DNA of 64,000 bases from Cryptomeria japonica (GCF_030272615.1 NW_026729277.1:1-64000), one strand, 5' to 3'; shown: positions 24,094-36,308, counted from the stretch's first letter. The notes: generated by a model not told the origin, from the sequence alone. Made by a program: numbers and translations.

Positions 24094-24904
24094 TGATGCA
24101 GCCATAACCGGTAAAACCCTCAAAGAGAATCAATCAGATTATGTAGCAAGAGTAACAAAATGAAAGCAGTAAGAAGACATAACAAGATCACATAAAAATA
24201 TCATATTATTACTTTATAACTTTCGGCAACCATCCAGTTATCATCATATAATCATCAAAGAACATCCGGTAGTTAACCGGTTACATGCAGTGCTTAAGCT
24301 AAATACAATCCAATCGGGACCCTAAGAATCAACTGGATCACAAAATGTGAATAACAATCCTTATTCTCAATTCTACTTCCTTTTCCCCTACAATTGATTA
24401 CATAATATCATATTTATACCCATCGAAACATATTCAGGTCGACCTCATAAGATTATATTTACCAATACAGGAAAATGAAACGTGTAACTGGGTCAGCCCT
24501 AAGAATTGAGGAAATATTTCTGGAAAATAACAACCAAGAGGTGTAGTTCATAAGGAAGGTCGGCTAGACACCAAATAACATTGGAGAAGACCCAAGATAG
24601 ATCCACATGCTACGAATTGCACCGGAAATGGAGGAAAACCAACTGGTAAGCACAAGAATTGTCCCGGAACCTAGAAACCGTCAACTAAAAGCGATAACTG
24701 ACTAGAAAAGAACCCAAGTGAATTGAAAATATGGAATTAAGTAGATGAACCAGTCTAAAAATTGAAAAATAAGATCTTCCATGAAAAGAAAGCAACTAGT
24801 GGTAAGACCACAAAAAACTACTCAAAGAACTAGACAAGAACAAAACTGAAAGGAAATATTTTTGTTTGATGCAAGATTGCTCATCAACTAAGGATGCTCC
24901 TACA
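24094..24904 (-). repeat. 5' LTR of the gypsy element
   Basis: 811 bp, minus-strand ends TGTAGGAGCATCC...GGCTGCATCA. One edge is set by the primer site. The other is inferred from the TG...CA rule and is less certain. No second LTR in the window. Confidence 0.65.
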
Positions 24905-26552
24905 TCACAAAATATAAAGGTTCATGATAGTACTGAGTTGTAAAAGTTCTTGGCAAAGGGAAAATTTTGTAACAAGCAATGATGGTGTATTTAAAAGGGA
25001 AAAGTCACAAAGGACTATTGTATAAACAATGAGACAAGGTTATTTATGATAGTCATATGCCCAAGGCATGTTGCACAGAAGAAGGATAGTCATATAAAAG
25101 TCTCAAAACTTAATAAAAGAGAGGTAGTGGAAGACAATCAAAGGAGGAATCAATTCAATGATTGATGTAGATATGCAATGCTAGTCTATGGAGAGAAAGT
25201 CCATAATTTAATCACAAGATAGTCAAAGGAAGATCCCTACTTGACAACAAAAAAAAATACAGATCAAGGAACCCTTTAAAGAGATAGCATAGCATCATGA
25301 GGATCTGATGGTCAAAGAGATCTATGAAAGAAAATAAATCTTTCAAATAAGGGAAGATTGACATCATAGTCAATAGTGAAACAAGAAGATACATATAGAT
25401 CATAGATGATACTTTTCCTTTTAGATCATAGGGAAAGGTAAAACATTTGCAGTCATTGCAATTATCTCTTCAATGGAAGTATCTATAAGGGCTTTTGATA
25501 GTATATAGCTTGATGGAAGGACTTTGAGAGGGTAAAGAACATAAAGATAGCGAAAGCATAATAAGGAGTCTGCATGAAGATGAAAACAAAATACAATCAA
25601 TGATAGCATTTCCTTCTAAGATTAGGCCTTCGAGTCACACAAGAAATGCAATCACAAATGAAAGCATAGAGAAGGGTTTTATGAGATATATCAATTACAA
25701 TTTAAGAAAGCATTGGAAGAGTCTTGATTGTCTTGATTACACAGAGACGTATCCCCATGATTCTCCTCATTCTATGCCTCCAATATTGGCAGCTATTCAA
25801 TCACCTCTAGCTACTAGTTTGACAGAGGTTTTGGCTTATTCGAATGCTACCTAAAATTATCTTCAGCAAGTTCTTCCTTGTCCTCTTGATGAGTGAGATA
25901 TCATATTATCAAACATTTATCATTTGTTTGTTTAATCTCTCCTTGATCATGATGACAACATTGAGGACACTTGCCATCTCTCCAATGTCAAGTCACATCG
26001 AGATGCATATTTTTTTGGTTTGGATTTCTTGTTTTCTCTTATCCACTCCATTCTATTATCTTGCCACATCCTAATTCACATCTGAAAAAAATCTCACACT
26101 TCAGTGGTCACTATTCTTGAGTCTTGTATGGCAAATTTGCAGTCCAACATTAGATTGGAGAAATATGAGTATTTTTTAGAACCATTCATTTTGATTCCTT
26201 CATACATTTCACTTGAGTGGGAAACCAGTAGTTTTATAGCTCGAAGTTTCTATCTTCCAAAAGAAAGAGGCATCATTTGTTAGAAAGGATCCTACTATAG
26301 CATTCACCATGCTACATTTTGTATTGACATTCTTTCTTTTCTTTGTGGATGCACAAATGGGTATTTATCCTATCTTTTCATTTTAATTTTCAATTTCAGT
26401 GAAACCTTCTTTGGGTGAAGGATCTTACAACATATAAGATTCCATGCAGAGTTAGTGTATTTTTTTATGGGGGGTTTCGTTCCCACTGGATTTTCCCACT
26501 TTCCTCTTTTCTCCTTTATTCTTTAGTCTCCTTTGTTAGACTTAAGGGGAAG
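24905..26552. other. No recognised gene
   Basis: AT-rich. Between 25600 and 26280 one plus frame stays fairly open with about five stops. Its translation has no recognisable motif, and it is listed only as a possible fossil. Confidence 0.4.
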
Positions 26553-26976
26553 TGTTAGCATAATCTACAAACTTGATTTATCAGTTTTTTTTCGATAAGA
26601 AGCACCACAACATGTTTTTATTTATGATTTAGGGGAAGTTGCTATTGCATCTTGATTTATCCATGATTTATCATTAAAATATATTTATTGCTTGGTTTCT
26701 AAGTTAATTAAGGAAGATATCAAGATTTCAATCTATTGTTTCTAGATTTGTGGCTTTCCTCTCTTCTTTATTCCAAATCTCCCCTTTCTTTTCCTCTGTT
26801 TTATGCTGTCACAAAGACTCTATATATTGGAAGTCATTCATGTAAATTAATTAATGAGTTAATGAAATAGTTTTATTCTCATTCTTTCTCTCAAATTTTC
26901 TCTCTATTTTGCGAGTTTACTTCTTTCTTTCTAGCTAGGTCTTACTGTGTTGTGCAGGTTTAGATAAAATTTTATA
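26553..26976 (+). repeat. Probable copia LTR
   Basis: Preceded by a purine tract (CTTAAGGGGAAG), begins TGTTAGCATAATCTAC and contains a TATATATT box near 26820. It is followed by ATATGGTATCAAAAC at 26975-26988, a near match to the iMet primer site. The end is not a clean CA. Having a purine tract on one side and a primer-like site on the other suits an LTR shared by two tandem copies. Confidence 0.45.
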
Positions 26977-26988
26977 TGGTATCAAAAC

Positions 26989-28690
26989 ACAAATTTTACA
27001 GATCTGATACAATGATCGATACATAATATTTTGGTTTATGGAATGAGCTAAGAGAATGTGACACTCCATTTCCCGTTTGGAAGCAATACAAATTACTGAT
27101 ATTGGCATTAGAATTTCTATATTAATTGTGTCTCCAAATACATGTGGAGGAAAAGATATAGAGACATCCAAAAATATGAGGTATCACATATGGGGTATCA
27201 CATATTTATTTTATACATGGAAACAATTTTTTTAATGCTATGAATGACCTGTTCTTGTAAATTTATTGGTTATTTGATAGTTCTTCCATATGATGAAAAG
27301 GATGTTTCATGGCATTTGAAGAGAGAAAAGGATAGGTATTACCATACTCCACCATTTGATGTAGGCATGGTAGAGATAGAGTCCATGCCATGGACCACCA
27401 TTCATGAAGGCATATTGAGCATTGTAGATTGTAGGATCTTTGTTAATAAGGAAAAGTACAAAGCAATCCATGGTAGATACAAAGGAAATATAGGACAGTG
27501 ACCTTGAAGAGATGCGCCCTAAGGAAAGTCTTCTTCAATCTATTTTATTCTCCATCTATCTAATTTCCCCTTCCACAGTGATAGTTTTATTTACTAGATG
27601 AAATTTAATGTGGTTACAAAGTATTGTCATAGAAGTGTTATTAATGATTCTTTCTTACCATGGGCCTAGGTTTGAGATGAGTTACATTGAAGAATAGATA
27701 CCTTCCCTTTGATGAATAAATAATATTTTATGTTCCATAGTTTCTATTCTCTAAATAGATAAGTTTGAAAATGATGAGTATAGAATTAAGTTAGTTAGGG
27801 TGGTTACAAGCATATCATATGCTACGTTATGCATGTCAAAATATCATAAAGTTTATAATCTATCTACTCTTCTCTATGATAATAGATTAGCACAATGTTT
27901 AACATAAATTGACATGATAAAGCATATTATTGCTTTAAATAATTTATAGAGCCTACAAGGGATTGGAGATGTTGAGGCAAGAATAATGCATATAAGATAT
28001 TTATAAAGATTTATGATTGTTGTTTGCAGGGAGACTATAATTTGAACTATTCAAGCCATAATATTAAGGTAAAGGTCTTATTTGTATAAAAGAAATTAAA
28101 TAAATTATTTGGTATTAATTCATTACGGGTTATATTGTTAATGATGCTAAGAGGGTTTGAAATCATGAATCAAAAGCAAACATTATAAAAGATTGAATCA
28201 TTAAAATCGGTTAGGGATTTGAAATAAGTGGAGAATATAAGAAACTCATTCTATTAATTTTTTTGTGATGTAAATTATTTTTGAATTATTATTTTAAATA
28301 TTAAATGCATTTTGTTTTCAAGCCCATCATTGTAATATGTGATGAGGGCTTCAAGGACTCACATGAATCATCAAAACGATGGTGTAATATGGTCAAACTA
28401 GAGATTGGTGGCACTAGAGGATGGAGTATTTCCATTATCTCAAGCTAACTTCTTACTTTTGAGATGGTGTTTTATATGAGAAGCAATTTTTATTTCTTTC
28501 TTCCATTTCTTCTTTACTGCTAATAGATTTGAAAGTTACGTATAATGTGAAGTTTATTTTTAAGACAAGCAAGGGGTTTGGCATGTTCAACTCAACAAAG
28601 ATTGTAGCTCAGAGAGATCATGAGACTATACTCAAGAATTATACTCTTATGAAGATCAAGAAACAACTTGATGGAATCTTGTGTATACAT
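26989..28690. other. Mostly unrecognised; small open frame at 27244-27501
   Basis: The 85-codon frame (contains DEKDVSWHLKREKDRYYH and IVDCRIFVNKEKY) has plant-like protein composition but no motif that I recognise, no partner exons and no homologous copy here. It may be a fossil of the LTR element to its left. The rest is AT-rich spacer. Confidence 0.3.
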
Positions 28691-28699
28691 ATCTCAATG

Positions 28700-29016
28700 T
28701 GAATTGTTGTCAAATAATTTTATTTAGGCTTCATCTCTCATTTTATCATTCTCTCATTATTTCTCAGTTTTCACATGCACAATCAACTTCCCACAAAATA
28801 AACATTGAATGGATAGACTCATTGTTAAAACTTTGTTGTGAAGTGATTTTTCACCTCTCACGTTGATTGCCTATGTTGGAAAAATGCTTACACACTTTTT
28901 ATAGAAGAATGAAAAAGTGGTTTTGATGTTGCTTGAAGGAATATAAGATAATAATGAAAAAGATATATATAAATTTAAATTATCTTAAATTACATTGATT
29001 TTCTTCATTGAATTTT
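28700..29016. repeat. Duplicated host block, module a, copy 1 (left part)
   Basis: Matches 48040-48320: TTTTCACA(C/T)., AATCAA(C/T)TTCCCACAA.ATAAA, TTGATT.CCTATGT, ending in CATTGAATTTT. The block is cut here by the LINE and resumes at 36309. Confidence 0.65.
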
Positions 29017-29099
29017 TTTGATGCATAAGCAGTCTAGATTCTATTAATTAAGAGAAAAGATACGCTATTCACAAAAATATGTAAGCGAATATGAGATCA

Positions 29100-29640
29100 C
29101 CCCTTAGATTTTAGATCGACAGAGCCCAAAAAATCCAACAAACATGGGCAACGCCTAAAAAAATAACAAAAAATTACATAATAATGTCCAGTAGGAAGCT
29201 TAACCAATCTCTGTGGGAGGCAGAGGTGGATCCTTATCATATTTAAGACCCCATAAATCAATGCAGTCTAGGACATCATCCGAGAGGGTCCTTGGAACCC
29301 TCAACCTCCTTAGTATTCTCTTCACAACATGTAGGGGAAATGGATAGAGCCAAGCGAGGAAGGGCCTTAGACAAATTGGGCTAGGTATTGTCATTTCCAG
29401 TGGGCCACCCACTACCACCACTAGCAGGAGGAGCAACACCTCCAGAACCCCAGTCACCAGGAAGAGGAAAAGGGGAATGCGAATGGTGTAAATCCTGACC
29501 ATTAGACCAGCGGCAAGCATTAGGCCACAGGAAGAAGAACTACACCCACGATGCCGCCTAAGAGGTGACGATTGACCCCTTGAAGAAAGATGATCAAGAG
29601 GCACTCTAGCAACTATATAAGGGGTGTTTCCTCAATGCTC
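29100..29640 (-). other. LINE 3' region, function not recognised
   Basis: A minus frame at 29200-29604 is open for 134 codons, but its long run of Leu/Val and lack of motifs make coding doubtful. It lies between the zinc-binding domain and the LINE end and is most likely decayed ORF2 tail or 3' UTR. Confidence 0.35.
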
Positions 29641-29929
29641 TAAAAGCTCCTAAATGTGGGCCACCTCAATGGTGACGTTGTTGGCTTGTACTTGTATCTA
29701 TAACATAACATTATTACATATACAAGTTTTAGCATAAAGCAAAACTTGCATATCAATAGAGTTGTGAGAAAATAAAACAACATTTTTGTCTTTCCATAAG
29801 GCAAAGAGAATTTATATCCTGAAAGCATGCCATATCTGGGTGAAGGAATGAGTGAGGCTAGGAGGGTCCCTGAGCAAGGCCATGCACTAGGAGAAAGGCT
29901 TAGGCCTAAAAGTTCTTAATAAATCATGA

Positions 29930-30062
29930 ATCTATCTCCAGAAACTCTGAGTCTGACAACAATACTAGAAAACATGCATAAAAGACTTTTGTTGCCCATA
30001 AAATGGGTAGTGAGGATCCAAAACCCCTATGCGCCACAGGCGAGAGCCAACAGGCAAGCCTT
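29930..30062 (-). pseudogene. LINE zinc-binding domain (zf-RVT) fragment
   Basis: Minus frame reading GLPVGSRLWRIGVLDPHYP, then FYGQQKSFMHVF, a stop (TAG where the family has Trp) and YCCQTQSFWR. This is the zinc-binding module found after RT in plant LINEs. Confidence 0.75.
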
Positions 30063-30574
30063 GGAAAAGAATACACAAGGCAAAGTGGGTAAGTTTTGGG
30101 TTCACAATGATAGACTAGATGCCAAGAAATCTACGTCGCCAAGTGGTAGTAGTCGACTGCAAGTGCCATCATATGTTCAAAGCTAGCACCATAGGAAGAT
30201 GCAAAGAGAGTCATCTATAACCCAAAGAGGGTTTGTATCAGGAAAATGAAGTCTGAGGGTACCACATCTATTCTTTCAACCAGGGCCTCATAGAGTGAAT
30301 GCCCAACTTGTGAAGCATATTCACAAACAGAGTCGGTAACACAGTGTCAAACATCTATCGATCTGGCCAAATGAGCTGAAACTGTACCCGAAAATCTTCC
30401 CAAGAGTGAATGCTCATGGAAGCTCTAGAAAAGAGATCTTTGGAAGTATGAATGCCATGCTTGTGAAAGCTTAAAGCACAGACCCCAGGGACTTTAGTAG
30501 CCACCCATGTTTATTTGAAATTTCCTAGCAAGAGAAAGGCGCTTTGTGATCCAATAAAATAATTTTTCTCAATT

Positions 30575-30879
30575 CTAGTAAGGACCGAATTCCACAAATC
30601 CACTGGAGAACCTTGAAAAGGCAAAAGGGATACGTAGGAATCTAAAAACTTCAACATGATCTAACCACTTCCAGTCAAACTGGAGAAGCCACGAGGGAGC
30701 CAAAAGGAAGGGCTGCCTATAGCGTTGTGTCTTGTGCCATTGAATGGTAGACCCAGAGGCCAAACAAAAGATATCAACACAGCAAAGGGTCTCCCGAACA
30801 TTCTGTTCATCTTCAATGAGAGTTAAGAAGGAATCATCAACGAAGTGTCCATTGGTTAATTTAGATGGCAAGTTACCAC
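30575..30879 (-). pseudogene. LINE reverse transcriptase, distal part
   Basis: Minus-strand translation contains LTNGHFVDDSFLTLIED, where F-V-D-D is the RT catalytic box (usually FADD). Then come VRETLCCVDIFCLASGSTI and QWHKTQ, the conserved helix after the active site in plant L1 RTs. The frame appears longer only because it runs into the Copia-B LTR. The upstream RT and endonuclease domains are missing. Confidence 0.8.
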
Positions 30880-31180
30880 TATTGGAAGTTGAAGTCCAAT
30901 GGACTCCTTCCTTGTTTGCTGGCAAAACTCTTGGCTATTCATATTCTCTTTGCAAGCTCTTTAAGAGCTGATTGTAATTCATTTCTAAAGGTTAATTGTT
31001 GGAGCTGATTGCAGTTGTGTATATGTAAACCAGATTGGTGAATAATAGAGTGATTCCCCTACTTCAAGTGTGGATGTAGGCAATTGCCAAACCACAATAA
31101 ATCTGTGTGTCTCAATGTTTGTGTTGTGTGTTGTTAATTCTATTTATCTATTGTTTTCAATTTGATTTTTCATCCTAACA
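30880..31180 (+). repeat. 5' LTR of Copia-B
   Basis: 301 bp. Its first two bases read TA instead of TG, a terminal mutation. It ends CCTAACA and contains AATAATAGAG and GCAATAAATC-like signals (CACAATAAATCTG near 31096) that could serve polyadenylation. Confidence 0.95.
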
Positions 31181-31182
31181 AT

Positions 31183-31194
31183 TGGTATCAGAGC
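31183..31194 (+). other. Primer binding site of Copia-B
   Basis: TGGTATCAGAGC, two bases after the LTR. Initiator-Met tRNA type. Confidence 0.93.
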
Positions 31195-31240
31195 GAGGTT
31201 AGATCATTGTTTAGATTTTGGTGTTTGCATTTCCAGAATC

Positions 31241-32297
31241 ATGGAAGAATCAAAGATAGAGAAGTTCTCCGGTCAGAGCTTCGGATTATGGAAAGTGCAG
31301 ATGGAGTCTTTGTTGATAAAGCAAGACCTTTCACTCGTGGTTGAAGGGAAAGCAAAGAAACCAGCTGGGATGGCTGATGAAGATTGGGAAAAATTGGACA
31401 AGAAGGCGAGAGAAACAATTTTTCTCTCGCTATCCAATAATGTTCTCTTCAACATCACGAATGATGCAACAACAAAAGATGTATAGGATAGACTCTCAGC
31501 CATGTATGAAATGGCATTGACTGCAAATAAAGTTTTTATTATGAAGCGCTTGTACAAACTGAAAATGAAGGAAGGTTGTGCTATGGCAAACCACATCAAT
31601 GAATTCAATACATTGATTAGTCAAGCAACTTCGGTGGGGATGACACAAGATGATGAAAGCAAGGCTGTTTTGCTATTATGTTCTTTACCAAGTAGATGGG
31701 ATGGTGTTGTAATAGTAGTTAGCACATCTATATCCAGTAAAAAAGTTAGTTTTTAATGATGTAGCAGCTACTTTTCTCAGTGATGATTTGAGAAGAAAGA
31801 ATGATGAACCTTCATCCGGTGAAGCCTTAATGGTGGTCAACACTGATAATTGAGGTAGAAGTCATAATAGAGGCAAAAATAATTACCACAAACGCTCAAA
31901 ATTAGCAAAGAGATTGAAGTCTAGAAACAGAAATGGTGAATGTTGGTTTTGTGGCAAAGCTGGTCATGTGAAAAAGGATTGCAGAAATTTTAAAAGAGCA
32001 CAAGAGATAGTGCGGGACAGCTAAGTAAATACAATTTATGATAAAGATGATAGTGTTTTAATCCTTTCAACAATTGACAATACTCCAAATTCATGGGTGC
32101 TTGATTCCAGTGCCTCCTATCATGCTACCTCATGTCTTGAAGCATTCATTAACTACCATGAAGGTCATTTTGGCAATGTTTTCTTAGGAGATAACAAAGC
32201 TTGTGAAATTACAAGCAAAGGGGATGTATTGCTGCCATTAGAAGGTGGTAAAACATGGCTGCTCAAAGATGTTCACCATGTCCCAAAATTGAAGTGA
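31241..32297 (+). pseudogene. Copia-B gag and protease (broken)
   Basis: Starts MEESKIEKFSGQSFGLWK, the usual copia gag opening. A TAG at 31484-31486 interrupts it, and an extra base near 31751 shifts the frame. In the new frame it continues to an intact knuckle CWFCGKAGHVKKDC (about 31940-31982) and the protease site VLDSSASYHAT, where the DSG triad is DSS. The later part ends at TGA 32295-32297. TGA and TAA also occur between the frameshift and the knuckle end. It encoded capsid and protease and is inactive. Confidence 0.88.
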
Positions 32298-32381
32298 AAT
32301 TTGATATCCGTTGGATAGCTCTTTGGTCAAGGTCTTAATGTTAATTTTCTCCCAGATACATGGAAAGTAACACATAGTACC

Positions 32382-34066
32382 ATGCTGATTGAAAATGGTA
32401 ATAAAATGGGAAGTCTATACATATTTAAGACTCATGGTGAAGTGGGAGTTGCAATGGTGATTGAGGACAACAAAGCGATCTTTGGCATCAAAGACTTGGG
32501 CACATTAGCAAGAAAGGACTCCATGTTATGCATACAAGAAATCAGCTACCGGGCCTCAAGCTTGTTGACTTAGCCTTTTGTGAACATTGCCTTTATGGCA
32601 AACAAAAGAGAGTCAGTTTTTTGAAAGGTGGGCATGGCACAAAGACAACACCGCTGGAGCTTGTATACTCGGATGTTTTTGGACCGACTGAGGTAACCTC
32701 CATTGGAGGAGCTAACTATTTTATAACATTTCTTGATGATTGTACAAGAAAAGTATGGATTTATATGATTTCTAGGAAATCTGAAGTGTTTTCAAAATTT
32801 AAAATTTTCAAGGCTTTAGTTGAAAATCAGATTGGGCATAGGATTAAATGCTTACAAACCGATAATGGTGGGGAATTTTGTTCACGTGAATTTGATGATT
32901 TTTGTGCTGATAATGGGATTAGAAGAATCAAGGTTGTTCCTTTCACTCCTCAAGAAAACGATGCAATCGAGAGGATGAATAGAACAATCCTTGAGAAGGC
33001 ACGATGTATGTTGTCTAATGCAGGTTTAGGCAAAGAATTTTGGGCAGAAGTGTGTAACACAGCAGTATATTTAATCAACCAAAGTCCATCATCTAAATTG
33101 GATTTTGGTATTCTGGAAGAGGAATGGCAAGGGAATAGGATTTCATATTCTCATCTTCATGTGTTTGGATGCGAAGCCTTCTCACTAATACCCAAGGAAA
33201 AGCGAATGAAATTAGATCCAAAGTCACTGAAATGTATCTTTGTGGGGTATGGAGAAGAGCAGTTTGGTTTCAGATTGTGGGATTCAGTTCACAAAAGGAT
33301 TGTTCACAGCAGAGATGTAGTCTTTCATGAAACCTCCTTTCCCATAATACAAGATGCAAATAAATCAGAGATAGATTATGTCCCTATGTCTCTATTTCAG
33401 AATTCGACTACCAACGTTCTGCCTCTAGTCTCTCATTCAGTGGGAGCTCCTATGACATCTACATCAATTGAATACAATTCTCAGACTGAAAATAATGAAG
33501 TGAGTGTTGATAATGTTTGGTCTTCATTTAATTCAAAAATTGGAGGTTTGCAAAATAGAGAAAATCCTCCCCAAAATAGCAATGATGTCGCAAGAAATTT
33601 GGAGGAACCATGGTGGTCTGAAATTCCACTAGTTACTGTAGAGCATACAACACTCTATCCACCGCATTGTGAGTTATTTTCTCCATGCCATGTTGCACAG
33701 CCATCACACGCAACACACTCACTGCAATCACCATCTTCCCCACACCCCGTGAGCTCCCTGCAGCTTCCACACCCCGCAGTCTCCTCTCCTTCTCCCTGCG
33801 GATTCTCTGCAACCTCCTCTCACTCTTTGCGGGACTTGCCAACACTGCAGGCTCCCCATGAACCCCCCACAACGTCCTTCCCCTCTGCACAAGCTCTCTC
33901 CCATGAGCTCCCCGCCTACTCTCATGCCATGACCTCTCCACCACCCCATCCCCTGCACTCACCTGCTGCTACGGGGTCTCTACCACCATCGTGCATCCAA
34001 ACTGCCAATGGTGATGTGGTAGTCCCCTCCCGTAGACCCAGCTCCCTGCACAAACAATCATTGTAG
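32382..34066 (+). pseudogene. Copia-B integrase with long Pro/Ser/His linker
   Basis: After a frame change near 32480, the pre-integrase zinc motif (LWHQRLGH, then CEHCLYGK) and the complete core follow in one open stretch. The catalytic acids are in YSDVFG, QTDNGGEF and AIERMN. The C-terminal GCEAFSLIPKEKR..KCIFVGY block is present. The last 145 codons (33640-34066) are a proline-, serine- and histidine-rich linker that is much more GC-rich than its surroundings. The frame ends in TAG where a Gln codon is plausible. The integrase domain itself shows no stop. Confidence 0.9.
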
Positions 34067-35490
34067 GCAGAGCACGATGCTTCTATAGGTTCATTTTCTC
34101 GCAAATTCCCTGCACACAATGTGGACAAAAATCCACAAGTTTTCGCATACCCTGCAGATAGGAAAACAAACAAGGATATTAGTAGAGACATTAATAGTGG
34201 GAGCAATGTAAATGTACATAAACAAGGAACACATAATGGTTCTACTACTCCAGCCAAGAGTCAATTGAGGAAATCAACCAGATAGAGACGACCTCCTACA
34301 AAGTTCCTTGATTATGATTTACTGTTTTGTGAAGAGACAAAACCTTCTTTGCTCATCTTTGATCAAACAGAGCTTGCAACATACAAAGAGGCTTGTAAAA
34401 ATATAGACCATGATAACTAGCACGCTGCAATGTGCGAAGAAATGGATGCAATAGTGAGAAATCAGACATGGGATCTGGTGCCACTTTCGCCTGACAGAAA
34501 GGCATTAAGAAATAAATGGGTATACAAACTAAAAGATAAAGTCAATGGTCACAAAAGATTTCGAGCAAGACTGGTTGTAAAGGGTTATGCTCAGCAGCAA
34601 GACCTCGACTTCAAAGAAATTTTCTCACCAGTAGTTAAAATGACTACCATCCGAGCAGTATTGGGCTTAGTTGCAGCCTGGGATCTTGAACTTGAACAGC
34701 TCGATGTGAAGATGACTTTTCTCCATGGCGACCTTGATGAGGAACTATTTATGCATCAGCCAAAATGGAAGGGTTTATTAAAAAGGGGTAGGAACACCTT
34801 TATTGTAGATTGAAACGTAGTTTGTATGGGCTTAAGCAAGCCCCCCGGTAGTGGTATCTTAAATTTGACAAGTTCATGATTGATCACAAGTTTACTCGCA
34901 GTGAGTCTGATCCTTGTATCTATTACAAGAAGCTTCCTAATGGCGAATTTGTCATTCTTCTCCTTTATGTGGATGATATGCTAGTGGCTGGCACAAGCAT
35001 GAGGATTGTGAGTGAACTTAAGACTCAATTAGCAAAGGAATTTGCCATAAAAGATTTAGGGGTAGCAAAGAAGATCTTAAGAATGACTATTTTTTAGGAT
35101 AGAAAAAAGAGAGAACTCAAACTATCTCAGCTAGACTACATTAAAAAAGTCTTGGACAGATTTGGTATGGCAGATGCTAAGTTTATTTGTGTACCCTTAA
35201 CCTCTCATTTTCAGTTGTCTTCTCAATTGTGTCCTAAAACGCAAGAAGATAAGGAGTTTATGGATAAAATTCCATACAAATCTGCAGTTGGAAGCCCCAT
35301 GTATGCTATGGTGTCTACTCGACTGGACATTGCTCATGCCATTGGATTGGTGAGCAAATTTAAGGCTAATCCAAGCAAATCACATTGGGAAGCGGTTAAG
35401 TATATCTTGAGGTATCTCAAAGGTACTTCTGATTTTTTGTTTATGGTTTGGAAAGGACAAGGTAGTTTTGCAAGGGTTTACCGATTCTAA
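34067..35490 (+). pseudogene. Copia-B reverse transcriptase (broken)
   Basis: The RVT_2 domain begins near W..MCEEMDAIVRNQTWDLVPL and runs through KWVYKLKDKVNG, KARLVVKGYAQ (here RARLVVKGYAQ), [20 protein letters not shown] and the active site LYVDDMLVAG (about 34960-34990). A frameshift lies near 34775, TAG codons follow in the next 80 bases, and another TAG is at 35095-35097. The text then continues to the IPYKSAVGSPMYAM and LDIAHAIGLVSKF region and shifts frame again near 35465. Confidence 0.9.
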
Positions 35491-35932
35491 TTTTGCCAGT
35501 GACTTAGACAAAAGAAAGTCTACTTTTGGTTATGCTTTCACATTTGTCGGGGCAACGATTAGTTGGGCTTCAAAATTGCAACATACAGTTGCTCAATCAA
35601 CCTCGGAAGCAGAATACATAGCCCTTTCTAAGGGAGCAAAAGAGATGGTATGGTTGCAACTCTTGTTCAGTGAGTTGGGTTTGAAGCAATCAGATTTTGC
35701 TTTTTTTTGTGATAACAGCAGTGCAATTTTTATGACTAAACATCAGACATCTCAACTGCAGTCAAAACATGTTGATGTTTGCAGTCATTATGTTCGCCAT
35801 ATGGTCAATCAAGGCAAGTTTCATGTAGATAAGATTCATTCTGACCTGAATCCAGCTAATGTGCTCACTAAAGTGGTTAAGTGGGAGAAGTTCGATTTCT
35901 GCCAAGCTTCTCTCGGCCTTTCCAATAACTGA
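35468..35932 (+). pseudogene. Copia-B RNase H domain
   Basis: Contains FTDSNFASDLDKRKSTFGY, STSEAEYIAL, FFCDNSSAIFMTKH and the C-terminal HSDLNPANVLTKVV motif, which are the acidic and terminal landmarks of copia RNase H. It reads open to its natural TGA end at 35930-35932, but it is cut off from the RT frame by the upstream frameshift. Confidence 0.88.
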
Positions 35933-35979
35933 TAGCAGAACTAAGTGGGGGAATCTACTTGTTGCAGCAGTTCATTGGC

Positions 35980-35993
35980 CTTAAGTGGGAGAT
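35980..35993 (+). other. Polypurine tract of Copia-B
   Basis: TTAAGTGGGAGAT immediately before the 3' LTR. A second similar run (CTAAGTGGGGGAA, 35941-35953) lies 40 bases upstream. Confidence 0.8.
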
Positions 35994-36294
35994 TGTTGGA
36001 AGTTGAAGCCCAACGGACTCCTTCCTTGTTTGCCACCAAAACTCTTGGCTATTCATATACTCTTTGCAAGCTCTTTAAGAGTTGATTGTAATTCATTTCT
36101 AAAGGTTAATTGCTGGAGCTGATTGCAGCTGTGTATATGTAAACCAGATTGGTGAATAATAGAGTGATTCCCCTGCTTCAAGTGTGGATATAGGCAATTG
36201 CTGAACCACGATAAATCTGTGTGTCTCATTGTTTGTGTTGTGTGTTGTTAATTCTATTTATCTGCTGTTTTCAATTCAATTTTTCATCCTAACA
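35994..36294 (+). repeat. 3' LTR of Copia-B
   Basis: 301 bp, TGTTGGAAGTTGAAGCC to CCTAACA, the same length as the 5' copy. Confidence 0.95.
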
Positions 36295-36308
36295 ACCACT
36301 AGCCTCCA

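Larger units (their letters stand above)
22141..24904 (-). mobile_element. Truncated Ty3/gypsy retrotransposon
   Basis: On the minus strand there is a 5' LTR, a primer site, gag with zinc knuckle, then an aspartic protease region. The element then ends against the 300-bp tandem repeat, and reverse transcriptase, integrase and 3' LTR are absent. Assignment to gypsy rests on the gag domain type and the DSGSTDN-like protease followed by CHILLGKP, both typical of plant Ty3/gypsy elements. It contains stops throughout. Confidence 0.78.
29017..30879 (-). mobile_element. 5'-truncated LINE (non-LTR retrotransposon)
   Basis: On the minus strand there is the distal part of an L1-type reverse transcriptase, a spacer, a plant RVT zinc-binding domain, and a 3' end that finishes in a very short A tract (TTT at 29017-29019 on plus). 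The 12-bp TCATTGAATTTT at 29005-29016 recurs at 36309-36320 and fits a target-site duplication. The few LINE bases at 36300-36308 lie beyond Copia-B, which inserted in the LINE. Net LINE length is about 1.9 kb, as usual for 5'-truncated copies. Confidence 0.8.
30880..36294 (+). mobile_element. Copia-B: full-length Ty1/copia retrotransposon
   Basis: 5415 bp with two 301-bp LTRs, primer site, gag, protease, integrase, reverse transcriptase, RNase H and purine tract in Ty1/copia order. The flanking pentamer ACCAC (30875-30879 and 36295-36299) is an exact target-site duplication inside the LINE. By-eye comparison gives about 20 differences between the LTRs (roughly 6-7 percent), so it is older than Copia-C. 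Several stops and at least four frameshifts make it defective. Confidence 0.95.

Noticed and set aside
33633-34257. Minus-strand open frames of about 110 codons opposite the Copia-B linker
   Set aside because: Shadow of the GC-rich linker codons. They overlap the integrase frame and have no motif.
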